A stretch of DNA of 64,000 nt, from the NCBI GenBank assembly GCA_905235325.1, contig CAJOLE010000017.1:1-64000 (forward strand), written 5' to 3'. This DNA is from an uncultured Prevotella sp. GTDB taxonomy: Bacteria; Bacteroidota; Bacteroidia; Bacteroidales; Bacteroidaceae. The position numbers and the translations under genes are program-made. Positions 10,106 through 19,410 of the stretch are shown piece by piece (position 1 is the first letter of the stretch; each line of letters starts with the position of its first letter). The notes below the pieces were generated by a model, which did not search any database, was not told the DNA's origin, and saw only the letters and a program-made list of their open reading frames with translations.

Positions 10106-10695
10106 TTCAGCAATTCGGCAAACTTATTGAACAGGAAGTCCTTGCGGTCAATGGTCTTGCGGCGGAACTTACCCGAGACGCGCGACAGCTTGGCCTTGCT
10201 CTTCGTCAGTCCTTCCTTGTCGGTTATCCATTCCTCGGCCTTCAGTGTCTGCGGGTCGCGTTCCTCTTCATATAGATAGTAAATGCGCGTCATCGTGATG
10301 TCGGCTTTGCCATCCTTGCAGTCGGCAATGAGGTTGTAGAACAGGCGCGTGCGGTCGAGCACCAGTGCCGTCGACTTGAAGACGAGCCACTCCTGGTAGC
10401 TGCCAATCACCTGGTGGTTCAGCGAGTCGTCGATCACGATGCGGCTCTGCTCGAACTGTCCCGGCTCCGTCGTCATCTTCTTCATGTACTTCCTGACGAT
10501 GTCGGTCACTTGGTCGGCTGTCTTCCCCGGCGCGTCAATGGTAGTCTTGAACGTCACTTTCCCGTCAACGACGGGAACGGCTCCCACCAGATACTTGGCG
10601 TCGCTGTTGTCTGCCTGTGCGGGCATTTCCCACGTGTTCTGCGCTGTAGCTGCCATCGGCAGGCACATCATCATTGCGAATATCAGTTTCTTCAT
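10102..10695 (-). CDS. DUF4468-like secreted protein
   Basis: Signal peptide MKKLIFAMMMCLPMAATAQ; start chosen at internal Met of ORF 10102..10752. Confidence 0.65.
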   Translation of the reverse strand: MKKLIFAMMMCLPMAATAQNTWEMPAQADNSDAKYLVGAVPVVDGKVTFKTTIDAPGKTADQVTDIVRKYMKKMTTEPGQFEQSRIVIDDSLNHQVIGSYQEWLVFKSTALVLDRTRLFYNLIADCKDGKADITMTRIYYLYEEERDPQTLKAEEWITDKEGLTKSKAKLSRVSGKFRRKTIDRKDFLFNKFAELLK

Positions 10696-10819
10696 TTCTC
10701 TCCTTTTTTGTTTCAACCGTGCAAAATTACAGCATTTCTTTCTTACTGCCAAGAAAATAGCCTTAAAGTTTCCAAAATGCCATTAAAAGACTGCGTCGCT
10801 TTCCCGTTGGGAGAACGGC

Positions 10820-12850
10820 TCACTTCAGTTCCAGCTCCTGCTGCAGGCGGATGATTTCGTCGCGGTACTGGGCGGCCTGGAGGAAGTCGAGCTTCTTGGC
10901 CGCCTCCTTCATCAGGCGTGTCGTCTCGGCGATGCTCTTCTCCAGCTGCGGGCGCGTCATGCGGCTGACAATGGGGTCGGCGGCAACTGCGATGCCGTCG
11001 CCGGTGGTGAAGGCGGCCCGCTGTAGTTCGCGCACGTCGGGCGGCAGTTCCTCGTGGCGCAGTGAGCTCTGCGTGATGCTTTTGACAATCTGCGTCGGCG
11101 TGATGCCGTGGGCCGCGTTGTAGGCCAGCTGCTTGGTGCGCCGGCGGTTGGTCTCGTCGATGGTGAGCTGCATCGACTGGGTGATGGTGTCGGCGTACAT
11201 GATGACGCGGCCGTTGACGTTTCGGGCTGCGCGGCCCGCGGTCTGCGTCAGCGAGCGGTGTGAGCGGAGAAATCCTTCCTTGTCGGCATCGAGTATGGCC
11301 ACGAGCGACACTTCGGGCAGGTCGAGACCCTCGCGCAGCAGGTTGACGCCTACGAGGACGTCGTAGGTGCCGCGTCGCAGGTCGTCGAGTATCTTGACGC
11401 GGTCGAGGGTCGACACGTCGGAGTGTATGTATGCCGTCTGGACACCGTGGCCTAAGAGGAACTCCGTCAGCTCCTCGGCCATGCGCTTGGTCAGCGTCGT
11501 GACAAGAACCCGCTCGTGGCGCTCGCTGCGCTGGCGGATTTCCTCCATGAGGTCGTCAATCTGGTTCTCGGTGGGGCGCACGTCAATCTCGGGGTCGAGC
11601 AGTCCGGTAGGGCGAATCACCTGCTCAACGACCACGCCCTCGGCCTCCTGTAGCTCGAAGTCGGCAGGCGTGGCGGAAACGTAGATGACCTGGTGGACCA
11701 TCTTCTGGAACTCGTCGAACGTCAGGGGGCGGTTGTCGAAGGCGGCGGGCAGACGGAAGCCGTACTCCACGAGGTTGCGCTTGCGCGAGCGGTCGCCGCC
11801 GTACATGGCTTCTATCTGCGGCACTGAGACGTGGCTTTCGTCGACGATAAGCAGGAAGTCGTCGGGAAAGAAGTCGAGCAGGCAGTATGGGCGCTCGCCG
11901 GCCTGGCGGCCGTCGAAGTAGCGCGAGTAGTTCTCGATGCCCGAGCAGTGCCCCAGCTCCTTGATCATTTCCATGTCGTACTCTACGCGCTCTTTAATGC
12001 GCTGCGCCTTGATCGGGTCTCCTATCTCGTTGAAGTAATCGACCTGTGCCATGAGGTCGTCCTGAATCTGGCGGATGGCAATGTTCGTCTGCTCCTGCGA
12101 CGTGGTGAAGAGGTTGGCAGGATAGAGCTTGTACTCGTCGAATGAGGCCATCTGTGTGAAGGTGACGGCATCCAGCTCCTGCAGCTGGTCGATCTCGTCG
12201 TCCCAGAAGGTGACGCGCAGCACCACTTCGCTGTAGGCCATCGCAATGTCAACGGTGTCGCCGCGAACGCGGAAGTTGCCGCGCTGCAGGTCGATGTCGT
12301 TGCGCACGTAGAGGGCCGCGACCAGCCGGCGCAGCAGGGCGTTGCGGTCGAGCCGCTGTCCGCAGTGCAGCTCGATGACGTTCTCCTGAAGTGCGACGGG
12401 GCTGCCCATACCGTAGATACAGCTGACGCTGGAGACGACGACGACATCCTTGCGGCCTGACAGCAGGCTGGAAACGGCCGACAGGCGCAGGCGGTCAATC
12501 TCGTCGTTGATGTTAAGGTCCTTTTCTATATAGGTGTCGGTGGCGGGCAGGTAGGCTTCGGGCTGATAGTAGTCGTAGTAGCTGACGTAATATTCGACGG
12601 CGTTGTCGGGGAAGAAGCCTCGCATCTCCTCGTAGAGCTGTGCCGCCAGCGTCTTGTTGTGACTCAGTATGAGCGTGGGCTTGTCGGCATTGGCAATGAC
12701 ATTTGCAACGGTAAAGGTCTTGCCCGAGCCGGTGACGCCGAGCAGCACCTGCGAGCGGTCGCCGCGCCGCAATCCCTCAGTCAGCTGGCAGATGGCCTCC
12801 GGCTGGTCGCCGGTCGGCTGATACTGTGATGTAAGTTTGAAAGCTGCCAT
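10820..12850 (-). CDS. uvrB: Excinuclease ABC subunit B
   Basis: QPTGDQPEAI, LLGVTGSGKTFT, YVSYYDYYQPEAY, DESHVSVPQ. Confidence 0.97.
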   Translation of the reverse strand: MAAFKLTSQYQPTGDQPEAICQLTEGLRRGDRSQVLLGVTGSGKTFTVANVIANADKPTLILSHNKTLAAQLYEEMRGFFPDNAVEYYVSYYDYYQPEAYLPATDTYIEKDLNINDEIDRLRLSAVSSLLSGRKDVVVVSSVSCIYGMGSPVALQENVIELHCGQRLDRNALLRRLVAALYVRNDIDLQRGNFRVRGDTVDIAMAYSEVVLRVTFWDDEIDQLQELDAVTFTQMASFDEYKLYPANLFTTSQEQTNIAIRQIQDDLMAQVDYFNEIGDPIKAQRIKERVEYDMEMIKELGHCSGIENYSRYFDGRQAGERPYCLLDFFPDDFLLIVDESHVSVPQIEAMYGGDRSRKRNLVEYGFRLPAAFDNRPLTFDEFQKMVHQVIYVSATPADFELQEAEGVVVEQVIRPTGLLDPEIDVRPTENQIDDLMEEIRQRSERHERVLVTTLTKRMAEELTEFLLGHGVQTAYIHSDVSTLDRVKILDDLRRGTYDVLVGVNLLREGLDLPEVSLVAILDADKEGFLRSHRSLTQTAGRAARNVNGRVIMYADTITQSMQLTIDETNRRRTKQLAYNAAHGITPTQIVKSITQSSLRHEELPPDVRELQRAAFTTGDGIAVAADPIVSRMTRPQLEKSIAETTRLMKEAAKKLDFLQAAQYRDEIIRLQQELELK

Positions 12851-12949
12851 ACGGGGTGCAAAGATACATCAAAAAGGGCACAAACAGGCACTGCAAGTGC
12901 AAAAAATCTTCAATTTGCGCCTTAAAAGCTGCAATTTTCTCTAATTCGC

Positions 12950-12980
12950 TTTGTAATTCGGCGGAAAAGCAGTAATTTTG
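12950..12980 (+). promoter_or_regulatory. Bacteroidales promoter for bamD
   Basis: TTTG (12950-12953), N19, TAATTTTG (12973-12980). Confidence 0.7.
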
Positions 12981-12988
12981 CGCCTTAA

Positions 12989-13816
12989 ATGAGAAGAAAC
13001 GTATTTATTCTTGCCTGTGCTGCAATCCTGCTGACGGGTTGTGCGGGCGAATTTAACAGAGTTTATAAGTCGCATGACTACGACTACCGCTACGAGTATG
13101 CCAAGCAGTGCTTTGCCGAGGGCCGCTATGTGCAGGCCGTCAATCTGCTGCAGGAACTCGTGACGGCCATGAAAGGCGGCGACAACGCTCAGGAGAGCCT
13201 CTATATGTTAGCCATGGCGCAGTATATGAGCCGCGACTACGAGAGTGCGTCGCAGACCTTCAAGAAGTACGGAACGTCGTACCCCAAGGGTGTGTATGCC
13301 GAGAAGGCGTCGTTCTACGTCGGCGAGTCGCTCTACGAGAGTGCCCCCGAGCCGCGCCTCGACCAGACGCCCACCATCGGAGCCATTAACGCCTACCAGC
13401 AGTTCCTCGACCAGTTTCCCGACTCCCGCCTGCGCGAGGAAGCCCAGCAGAAACTCTTCGAGCTGCAGGACAAGCTCATCATGAAGGAATATCTCTCGGC
13501 CAAGCTGTATTTCAACCTCGGCGGCTACTTCGGCAACATCAATGCCAACAACGAGAGCAACTACACGGCCTGCATCATAACGGCCGAGAACGCCCTGAAG
13601 ACATACCCCTTCACCAACCTCCGCGAGGACTTCTCGATGCTCATCACGAAGAGCAAGTTCCAGCTGGCCGAGAACAGCTCCGACGAGCGTCGGCTGGAGC
13701 GCTACCGCGATGCCGAGGACGAGTGCTACGGATTCCTGAACGAGTTTCCCGAGTCGAAGGAGAAGAGCACCGTCGAGCGCTACATTGCCAAGTGCAAGAA
13801 GATAACGAAGGATTAG
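12989..13816 (+). CDS. bamD: Outer membrane protein assembly factor BamD
   Basis: Lipobox LLTGCAG; TPR-like AKQCFAEGRYVQAVNLLQEL, FPDSRLREEAQ. Confidence 0.88.
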   Translation: MRRNVFILACAAILLTGCAGEFNRVYKSHDYDYRYEYAKQCFAEGRYVQAVNLLQELVTAMKGGDNAQESLYMLAMAQYMSRDYESASQTFKKYGTSYPKGVYAEKASFYVGESLYESAPEPRLDQTPTIGAINAYQQFLDQFPDSRLREEAQQKLFELQDKLIMKEYLSAKLYFNLGGYFGNINANNESNYTACIITAENALKTYPFTNLREDFSMLITKSKFQLAENSSDERRLERYRDAEDECYGFLNEFPESKEKSTVERYIAKCKKITKD

Positions 13817-13842
13817 CAACCCGCAATACGAAGACAGAGAAC

Positions 13843-13865
13843 CGTAAATATCGTAAATCGTAAAT
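13843..13865. repeat. Triple CGTAAAT micro-repeat
   Basis: cgtaaatatcgtaaatcgtaaat. Confidence 0.8.
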
Positions 13866-13872
13866 AACAAAG

Positions 13873-14232
13873 ATGGACTACAAGAAATCAAAAGCCCCGG
13901 TAAACACCGTTACCCGCAACGTCATGGACCTGTGCAAGGACACAGGCAACATCTACGCAAGCGTGGCCATCATTGCCAAGCGCGCCAACCAGATTTCCAT
14001 GCAGATCAAGGATGACCTGAGCAAGAAGTTGGCTGAGTTTGCCAGCTACAACGACTCGTTAGAGGAGGTCTTTGAGAACCGTGAACAGATAGAAATCTCG
14101 CGCTACTACGAGAAGCTGCCCAAGCCCTCGCTGCTGGCTACTCAGGAGTTCGTCGACAGCCAGGTCTACTGGCGCGACCCGCTGAAGGAGCAGCAGCAGA
14201 AAGAACGTGAGCTGGAAACGGCCGAAGCATAA
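13873..14232 (+). CDS. DNA-directed RNA polymerase omega-like subunit (Rpb6 family)
   Basis: TRNVMDLCKDTGNIYASVAIIAKRANQI pattern of Bacteroidetes omega. Confidence 0.8.
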   Translation: MDYKKSKAPVNTVTRNVMDLCKDTGNIYASVAIIAKRANQISMQIKDDLSKKLAEFASYNDSLEEVFENREQIEISRYYEKLPKPSLLATQEFVDSQVYWRDPLKEQQQKERELETAEA

Positions 14233-14244
14233 TGGCAGGGTGAC

Positions 14245-14586
14245 ATGATACAACGTAAACAGACTTTGTTCCTGCTGCTGGCCGCCATCCTGGTGCTGGT
14301 GTGCTTCTTCGTGCGCCTGTTCCACTGGGTTGACGTGCTGCTGGCCGCGTCGGCGGCACTGTCGGCCTACACCATCTTCCAGTACCGGCGGCGCATCGTC
14401 CAGGCCCGTCTCTGCCTGGCAGGCCTGTTCGTACTCATAGCGTGGTACATCGGCGTGGCTGCGGTCGAGGGCGAGGCCGGCATCGCCGAGTCGCTGCCCA
14501 TGGTCGCCGTCATCCTGATATTCCTGGCCCGCAAGGGCATTCTCGACGACGAGAAGCTCGTCCGTGCCGCCGACAGAATAAGATAA
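14245..14586 (+). CDS. DUF4293-like membrane protein
   Basis: IQRKQTLFLLLAAILVLVCFFV N-terminus; four TM segments; ends ILDDEKLVRAADRIR; sits next to the omega gene. Confidence 0.7.
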   Translation: MIQRKQTLFLLLAAILVLVCFFVRLFHWVDVLLAASAALSAYTIFQYRRRIVQARLCLAGLFVLIAWYIGVAAVEGEAGIAESLPMVAVILIFLARKGILDDEKLVRAADRIR

Positions 14587-14604
14587 CCCTCAAACAGAAT
14601 ACTT

Positions 14605-16845
14605 ATGAAAAGAATGCTCCTTTCCTTCATTGCCCTGGCAATGACGGCCGTTAGTGCATTGGCCGGGCAGAAGCTCAGCCTGAACGACGTCGTGGGCGGC
14701 ACGTTCCGCAGCGAGTCGATGACCGCCGTGACGCCGCTGGCCGACGGCGAGACCTATGCCCAGATCAGCGACGACGGCAAGCGCATCGTCAGCTATTCGT
14801 TCCGCACGGGCAAGCAGACCGCCGTGCTCTTTGACGCGGAGACAGCCCGTGGGGCGAAAGTAGGCCGCGTCGACGGCTACATCATGAGTCCCGACGGCAA
14901 GCGCATCCTCATCCAGACGCAGACGAAGCCCATCTACCGCCGCTCGTTCACCGCCACCTATTATATATATATGATCCAGAACAACAAGCTGGAGCCCCTC
15001 AGCGACGGCGGCCCGCAGCAGGCACCCGTCTTCTCGCCCGACGGCAACGTCATCGCCTTCGTGCGCGACAATAACATCCATCTGGTCAAGCTGCTCTACG
15101 ACAACGCCGAGAGCCAGATTACCAAGGACGGGAAGCTCAACGAGGTGATTAACGGCATTCCCGACTGGGTCTACGAAGAGGAGTTCAGCTACAACTCCGC
15201 ACTCGTCTTCACGGCCAACTCCGAGCAGGTGGTCTGGGTGCGCTTCGACGAGAGCCAGGTGAATCAGTACGCCATGCAGCTGTTCAAGGGCCTGGCCCCG
15301 GAGCGCGGGGAGTATGCCGAATATCCGGGCTTCTACACCTACAAGTATCCCGTGGCAGGCGGCAAGAACTCTGACGTCAGCGTGATGAGCTACGACATCA
15401 AGAGCCACCAGACGCGCCGCATGGACCTGCCGCTCGACAAGGACGGCTATATACCCCGCATCAAGGCTACCAGCGACCCCTCGAAGATTGCCGTGTTCAC
15501 CATGAACCGCCATCAGGACTGCCTGCGCATCTATATGTGCAACCCGCTCTCGACGCTCTGCCAGCTCGTGGTCGAGGACAAGGTCGACAAGTATGTCAAG
15601 GAGGAGGTGCTGTCGCAGACGCTGATTACCGACAAGCACATCGTGCTCACCAGCGAGCGCGACGGCTATAACCACATCTACGTCTACAACCTCAACGGAC
15701 AGCTGATGCGCGCGGTGGGCGACCAGGAGAAGCCCGGACAGCTGCTCGGCGGGCAGGCCCACACCATCGTCACCGATGTCTACGGCTACGACGAGCCGAC
15801 GGGCGACGTCTACTTCGCCGCCCTCAGCGAAGGCCCCACCGACCAGAAGGTGTTCGTGTCGCACAGCAACGGCCGGACCGACTGCCTGACGCCGAAGCAG
15901 GGCTGGAACTCCGCCGTCTTCTCGAAAGGCTTCAGGTACTTCGTCCAGACGTGGTCGGACCTCAACACGCCCCCCGTCAGCTCGCTCTGCAACAACCAGG
16001 GCAAGACACTCGCCACACTCATCGACAACAAGGCACTGGCCGACAAGTATGCCAGCTACGACATGGGCACAAAGGAGTTCATCGTCGTCACGACCCCCGA
16101 GACGAAGCTCGTGGGCTGGATGGTGAAGCCCAAGGACTTCAGCCCGGCGAAGAAGTACCCCGTCATCATGTACCAGTATGGCGGCCCCGGCGCCCAGCAG
16201 GTGCAGAACAAGTGGGGCATCGGCATGAGCGGCAACGGTGCCGTCATGGAGCAGCTCATGGCCCAGCAGGGCTACATCGTGGTCTGCGTCGACAACCGCG
16301 GCACGGGCGGGCGCGGTGCGGAGTTCGAGAAGTCTACCTACCTGCGGCTTGGCGAGCTTGAGTCGCGCGACCAGGTGGAGACCGCCCTGTGGCTCGGACG
16401 GCAGTCCTACGTCGACAAGGACCGCATCGCCATCTGGGGCTGGTCGTATGGCGGCTGGAACACGCTGATGTCGATGTCGGAGGGCCGCCCCGTCTTCCGC
16501 TGCGGCATCGCCATCGCCCCGCCTACCTGCTGGCGCTACTACGACACCGTCTACACCGAGCGCTATATGCGCACGCCCAACGAGAACCAGCAGGGCTACG
16601 ACGAGGTGAACCCCATTGCCCGCGCCCCGAAGCTCAGCGGCGCACTGCTGCTCTGCCACGGCCTGGCCGACGACAACGTCCACTACCGCAACACGGCTGA
16701 GTATGTCGAGGCCCTCGTCCAGGCTGACAAGGACTTCCGCCAGCTCGTCTATACCAACCGTAACCACGGCATCAGCGGCGGCAACACCCGCAACCACCTG
16801 TTCAGGCAGTGTCTGAACTTCTTCGACAGCGAGATGAAGCAGTAG
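14605..16845 (+). CDS. dppIV: Dipeptidyl peptidase IV (S9 family)
   Basis: Signal peptide; IWGWSYGGWNTLMSMS nucleophile elbow; CHGLADDNVHYRN. Confidence 0.93.
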   Translation: MKRMLLSFIALAMTAVSALAGQKLSLNDVVGGTFRSESMTAVTPLADGETYAQISDDGKRIVSYSFRTGKQTAVLFDAETARGAKVGRVDGYIMSPDGKRILIQTQTKPIYRRSFTATYYIYMIQNNKLEPLSDGGPQQAPVFSPDGNVIAFVRDNNIHLVKLLYDNAESQITKDGKLNEVINGIPDWVYEEEFSYNSALVFTANSEQVVWVRFDESQVNQYAMQLFKGLAPERGEYAEYPGFYTYKYPVAGGKNSDVSVMSYDIKSHQTRRMDLPLDKDGYIPRIKATSDPSKIAVFTMNRHQDCLRIYMCNPLSTLCQLVVEDKVDKYVKEEVLSQTLITDKHIVLTSERDGYNHIYVYNLNGQLMRAVGDQEKPGQLLGGQAHTIVTDVYGYDEPTGDVYFAALSEGPTDQKVFVSHSNGRTDCLTPKQGWNSAVFSKGFRYFVQTWSDLNTPPVSSLCNNQGKTLATLIDNKALADKYASYDMGTKEFIVVTTPETKLVGWMVKPKDFSPAKKYPVIMYQYGGPGAQQVQNKWGIGMSGNGAVMEQLMAQQGYIVVCVDNRGTGGRGAEFEKSTYLRLGELESRDQVETALWLGRQSYVDKDRIAIWGWSYGGWNTLMSMSEGRPVFRCGIAIAPPTCWRYYDTVYTERYMRTPNENQQGYDEVNPIARAPKLSGALLLCHGLADDNVHYRNTAEYVEALVQADKDFRQLVYTNRNHGISGGNTRNHLFRQCLNFFDSEMKQ

Positions 16846-16891
16846 CCCATATCCGATAAATAGACCGGGTAATTACCAATCGCGGGAAACA

Positions 16892-17240
16892 TCCTACACT
16901 TCCTACACTTCCTACACCTGCCCGACTTTTTTAGGTGTAGGAAGTGTAGGAAGTGTAGGATAAAAAGTACAAATAACAACTATATATATAGGGTCAAGCC
17001 GTAAGGATGCAGGGCGAAAAGGGGGCTTTCAGGCTGGTTGTGGTGCTGGAACCGACACCTGAACCTACACCTTGGCTGTAGGCAGACAGAAAACCAAAAC
17101 GAGAACGAAAACGAGAACCAAAACGAAAACGGAAGCACGGCACGACGTGGATTTTTCAAAAGGTGGCGGGTTTTGCCGAAAAGGCGGCGGGTTTTGGAGA
17201 AAAAGCAGCGGGTTTTGGTGATAAGGAATTGCAACGGCAC
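16892..17240 (+). repeat. Composite hairpin element, copy 1
   Basis: Perfect 28-bp inverted repeat 16892-16919/16933-16960 (three 9-mers), TAAAAAGTACAAATAACAACTATATATATA tail, then 3x21-bp repeat. Confidence 0.88.
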
Positions 17241-17345
17241 GCTTCCACGGAAGGGCCTGTCATCGCCAGTCTTTGAACAGAGGCGGCGCATCCACCGTCC
17301 GGAGGATGCGCCGCCTGTTGTAACGCTGCGGATGTCATACTGGCG

Positions 17346-19358
17346 TCAGGCCAGCAACTTCTTCACCTGGTCGTAGACGTTCTGGCCGGTGAAGCCGAGC
17401 TTCTCGTCGAGCACCTTGTAGGGAGCAGAGAAGCCGAAGCTCTCAAGACCCCATACGCAGCCGTCGGCACCTACCAGCCCTTCGAGGTTGACGGGCAGGC
17501 CTGCTGTCAGACCGAACTTCTTCTTGCCTGCGGGCAGGACGCTCTGCTGGTACTCCTTCGGCTGGCTGCGGAACAGTCCCTCGGACGGGACGCTCACCAC
17601 GCGCGTCTTGATGCCGTCGGCGGCGAGCAGCTTTGCACCGGCTTCGAGGGTTGACACCTCCGAGCCGCTGGCCAGCAGGATGACGTCGTAGTCGTCGTCG
17701 CTGCCGGCAACGACGTAGGCACCCTTCGCGGCCTGCGAGTAGTCGTTGCCCTCGGGCAGCATGTCGATGTTCTGGCGCGAGAAGATGAGGGCCGTCGGCG
17801 TGTCGGTGTTTTCCATTGCCATGCGCCAGCAGACGGTGGTCTCCTCGGCATCGGCGGGGCGGACGACGAGCACCGAGTTCTTGCCGCTGTGGTTCTTCAG
17901 CTTCTCCATCAGTCGGATCTGGGCCTCCTGCTCAACGGGCTCGTGGGTAGGCCCGTCCTCGCCGACGCGGAAGGCGTCGTGGGTCCAGATGAACTTCACG
18001 GGCAGCTCCATCAGGGCTGCCATGCGTATGGCGGGCTTCATGTAGTCGCTGAACACGAAGAACGTGCCGCAGGCGGTGATGACGCCTCCGTGCAGGGCCA
18101 TGCCGATGCAGCAGCAGGCCATCGTCAGTTCGGCAACGCCGGCCTCGAAGAAGGCTCCGCTGAAGTCGCCGCGAACCAGGTCGTGGGTCTTCTTCAGGAA
18201 ACCGTCCGTCTTGTCGGAGTTCGACAGGTCGGCGCTTGCGCAGATCATGTTGGGCACCTGCTCGGCCAGTGCCGACAGCACGGTAGCCGATGCTCCGCGG
18301 GTGGCGACGCCGGCCTTCTGCTCAATTTTCGTCCAGTCGATGACGGGAGCCTTGCCGCTGAACCACTCCTCGAGCTGCTTGGCCTGCACGGGATGGCCCT
18401 TGGCCCACTCGGCCTTCTCGGCGTAGCGCTGGTCGCAGATCTGGCGCAGCTCCTTGGCGCGCTGGGCGTAAAGTTCCTGCACTTCGGGGAATATCTGGAA
18501 CGGGTCGGCGAGGTCGGCACCCAGGTTCTTCATCGTGTTGACGTAGGCGTCGCCGCCGAGGGGGGCGCCGTGGGTGGCGCAGCTCGACTCGTAGCTCGAG
18601 CCGTCGGCCTTGCGGGCACCCTTGCCCATGACGCAGTGGCCGATGATGAGCGAGGGGCGCTCCGTCTCGGCCTGAGCCTTCTTGATGGCCTCGCGGATCT
18701 GGTCGACGTCGTTGCCGTCGATCTTCTGCACGTACCAGCCCCAGGCCTCGTACTTCCTGGCGGTGTCCTCGCTGGTCACCACCTCTGTCTTCGTCGAGAG
18801 CTGAATGTCGTTGGCGTCGTAGAACATGATGAGGTTGTCGAGGCCCAGGTTGCCGGCAATGCGGCCTGCACCCTGCGAAATCTCCTCCTGCACGCCGCCG
18901 TCTGAGATGTAGGCGTAGATGGTCTGGTTCATCACGCTGCCCAGGCGTGCCTTCAGAAACTTGGCGGCGATGGCAGCGCCAACGGCGAAGGTGTGGCCCT
19001 GGCCGAGAGGGCCGGAGGTGTTCTCGATTCCGCGCTCAATCTCGCGCTCTGGGTGGCCGGGCGTCACCGAGCCCCACTGGCGCAGGTTCTTCAGGTCGTC
19101 GAGCGTGTATTTGCCGATGAGGGCCAGCTGTGCATAGAGCATCGGAGCCATGTGGCCTGGGTCGAGGAAGAAGCGGTCGCGTCCCTCCCAGGTGGGGTTC
19201 TCGGGGTCGTAGATGAGGAATTCACTGTACAGGGTGTTGATGAAGTCTGCACCGCCCATAGCGCCGCCGGGGTGTCCCGACTTGGCTTTTTCAACCATCG
19301 AGGCTGCCAGGATACGGATGTTGTCGGCAGCCTTGTTCATAAGTTTCTTGTCGTTCAT
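17346..19358 (-). CDS. tkt: Transketolase
   Basis: SGHPGGAMGGAD, GHPE, GPLGQGHTFAVGAAIA, THDAFRVGEDGPTHEPVEQ. Confidence 0.96.
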   Translation of the reverse strand: MNDKKLMNKAADNIRILAASMVEKAKSGHPGGAMGGADFINTLYSEFLIYDPENPTWEGRDRFFLDPGHMAPMLYAQLALIGKYTLDDLKNLRQWGSVTPGHPEREIERGIENTSGPLGQGHTFAVGAAIAAKFLKARLGSVMNQTIYAYISDGGVQEEISQGAGRIAGNLGLDNLIMFYDANDIQLSTKTEVVTSEDTARKYEAWGWYVQKIDGNDVDQIREAIKKAQAETERPSLIIGHCVMGKGARKADGSSYESSCATHGAPLGGDAYVNTMKNLGADLADPFQIFPEVQELYAQRAKELRQICDQRYAEKAEWAKGHPVQAKQLEEWFSGKAPVIDWTKIEQKAGVATRGASATVLSALAEQVPNMICASADLSNSDKTDGFLKKTHDLVRGDFSGAFFEAGVAELTMACCCIGMALHGGVITACGTFFVFSDYMKPAIRMAALMELPVKFIWTHDAFRVGEDGPTHEPVEQEAQIRLMEKLKNHSGKNSVLVVRPADAEETTVCWRMAMENTDTPTALIFSRQNIDMLPEGNDYSQAAKGAYVVAGSDDDYDVILLASGSEVSTLEAGAKLLAADGIKTRVVSVPSEGLFRSQPKEYQQSVLPAGKKKFGLTAGLPVNLEGLVGADGCVWGLESFGFSAPYKVLDEKLGFTGQNVYDQVKKLLA

Positions 19359-19410
19359 ATTTGATAATTACTGTTAATAGCGAAATTTTCCGCAATGTAT
19401 TGTTTTCCGG

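Noticed and set aside
14590-16797. 735-aa antisense ORF opposite dppIV
   Set aside because: Val/Ala/Leu/Asp-rich shadow translation of a high-GC3 gene; the + strand dppIV has clear catalytic motifs.
16892-16960. CRISPR-like repeat (TCCTACACT units)
   Set aside because: The 9-mers have no spacers and form a hairpin; no cas genes in the window.
17281-17316. 13-bp perfect hairpin AGGCGGCGCATCC/GGATGCGCCGCCT as an intrinsic terminator of tkt
   Set aside because: Stem is strong but no T-run follows on the minus strand, so it is not called as a feature.
17038-17376. 112-aa ORF with NQNENENENQNENG
   Set aside because: Translation of the hexamer expansion in composite element copy 1; no supported start or homologous ORF in copy 2.
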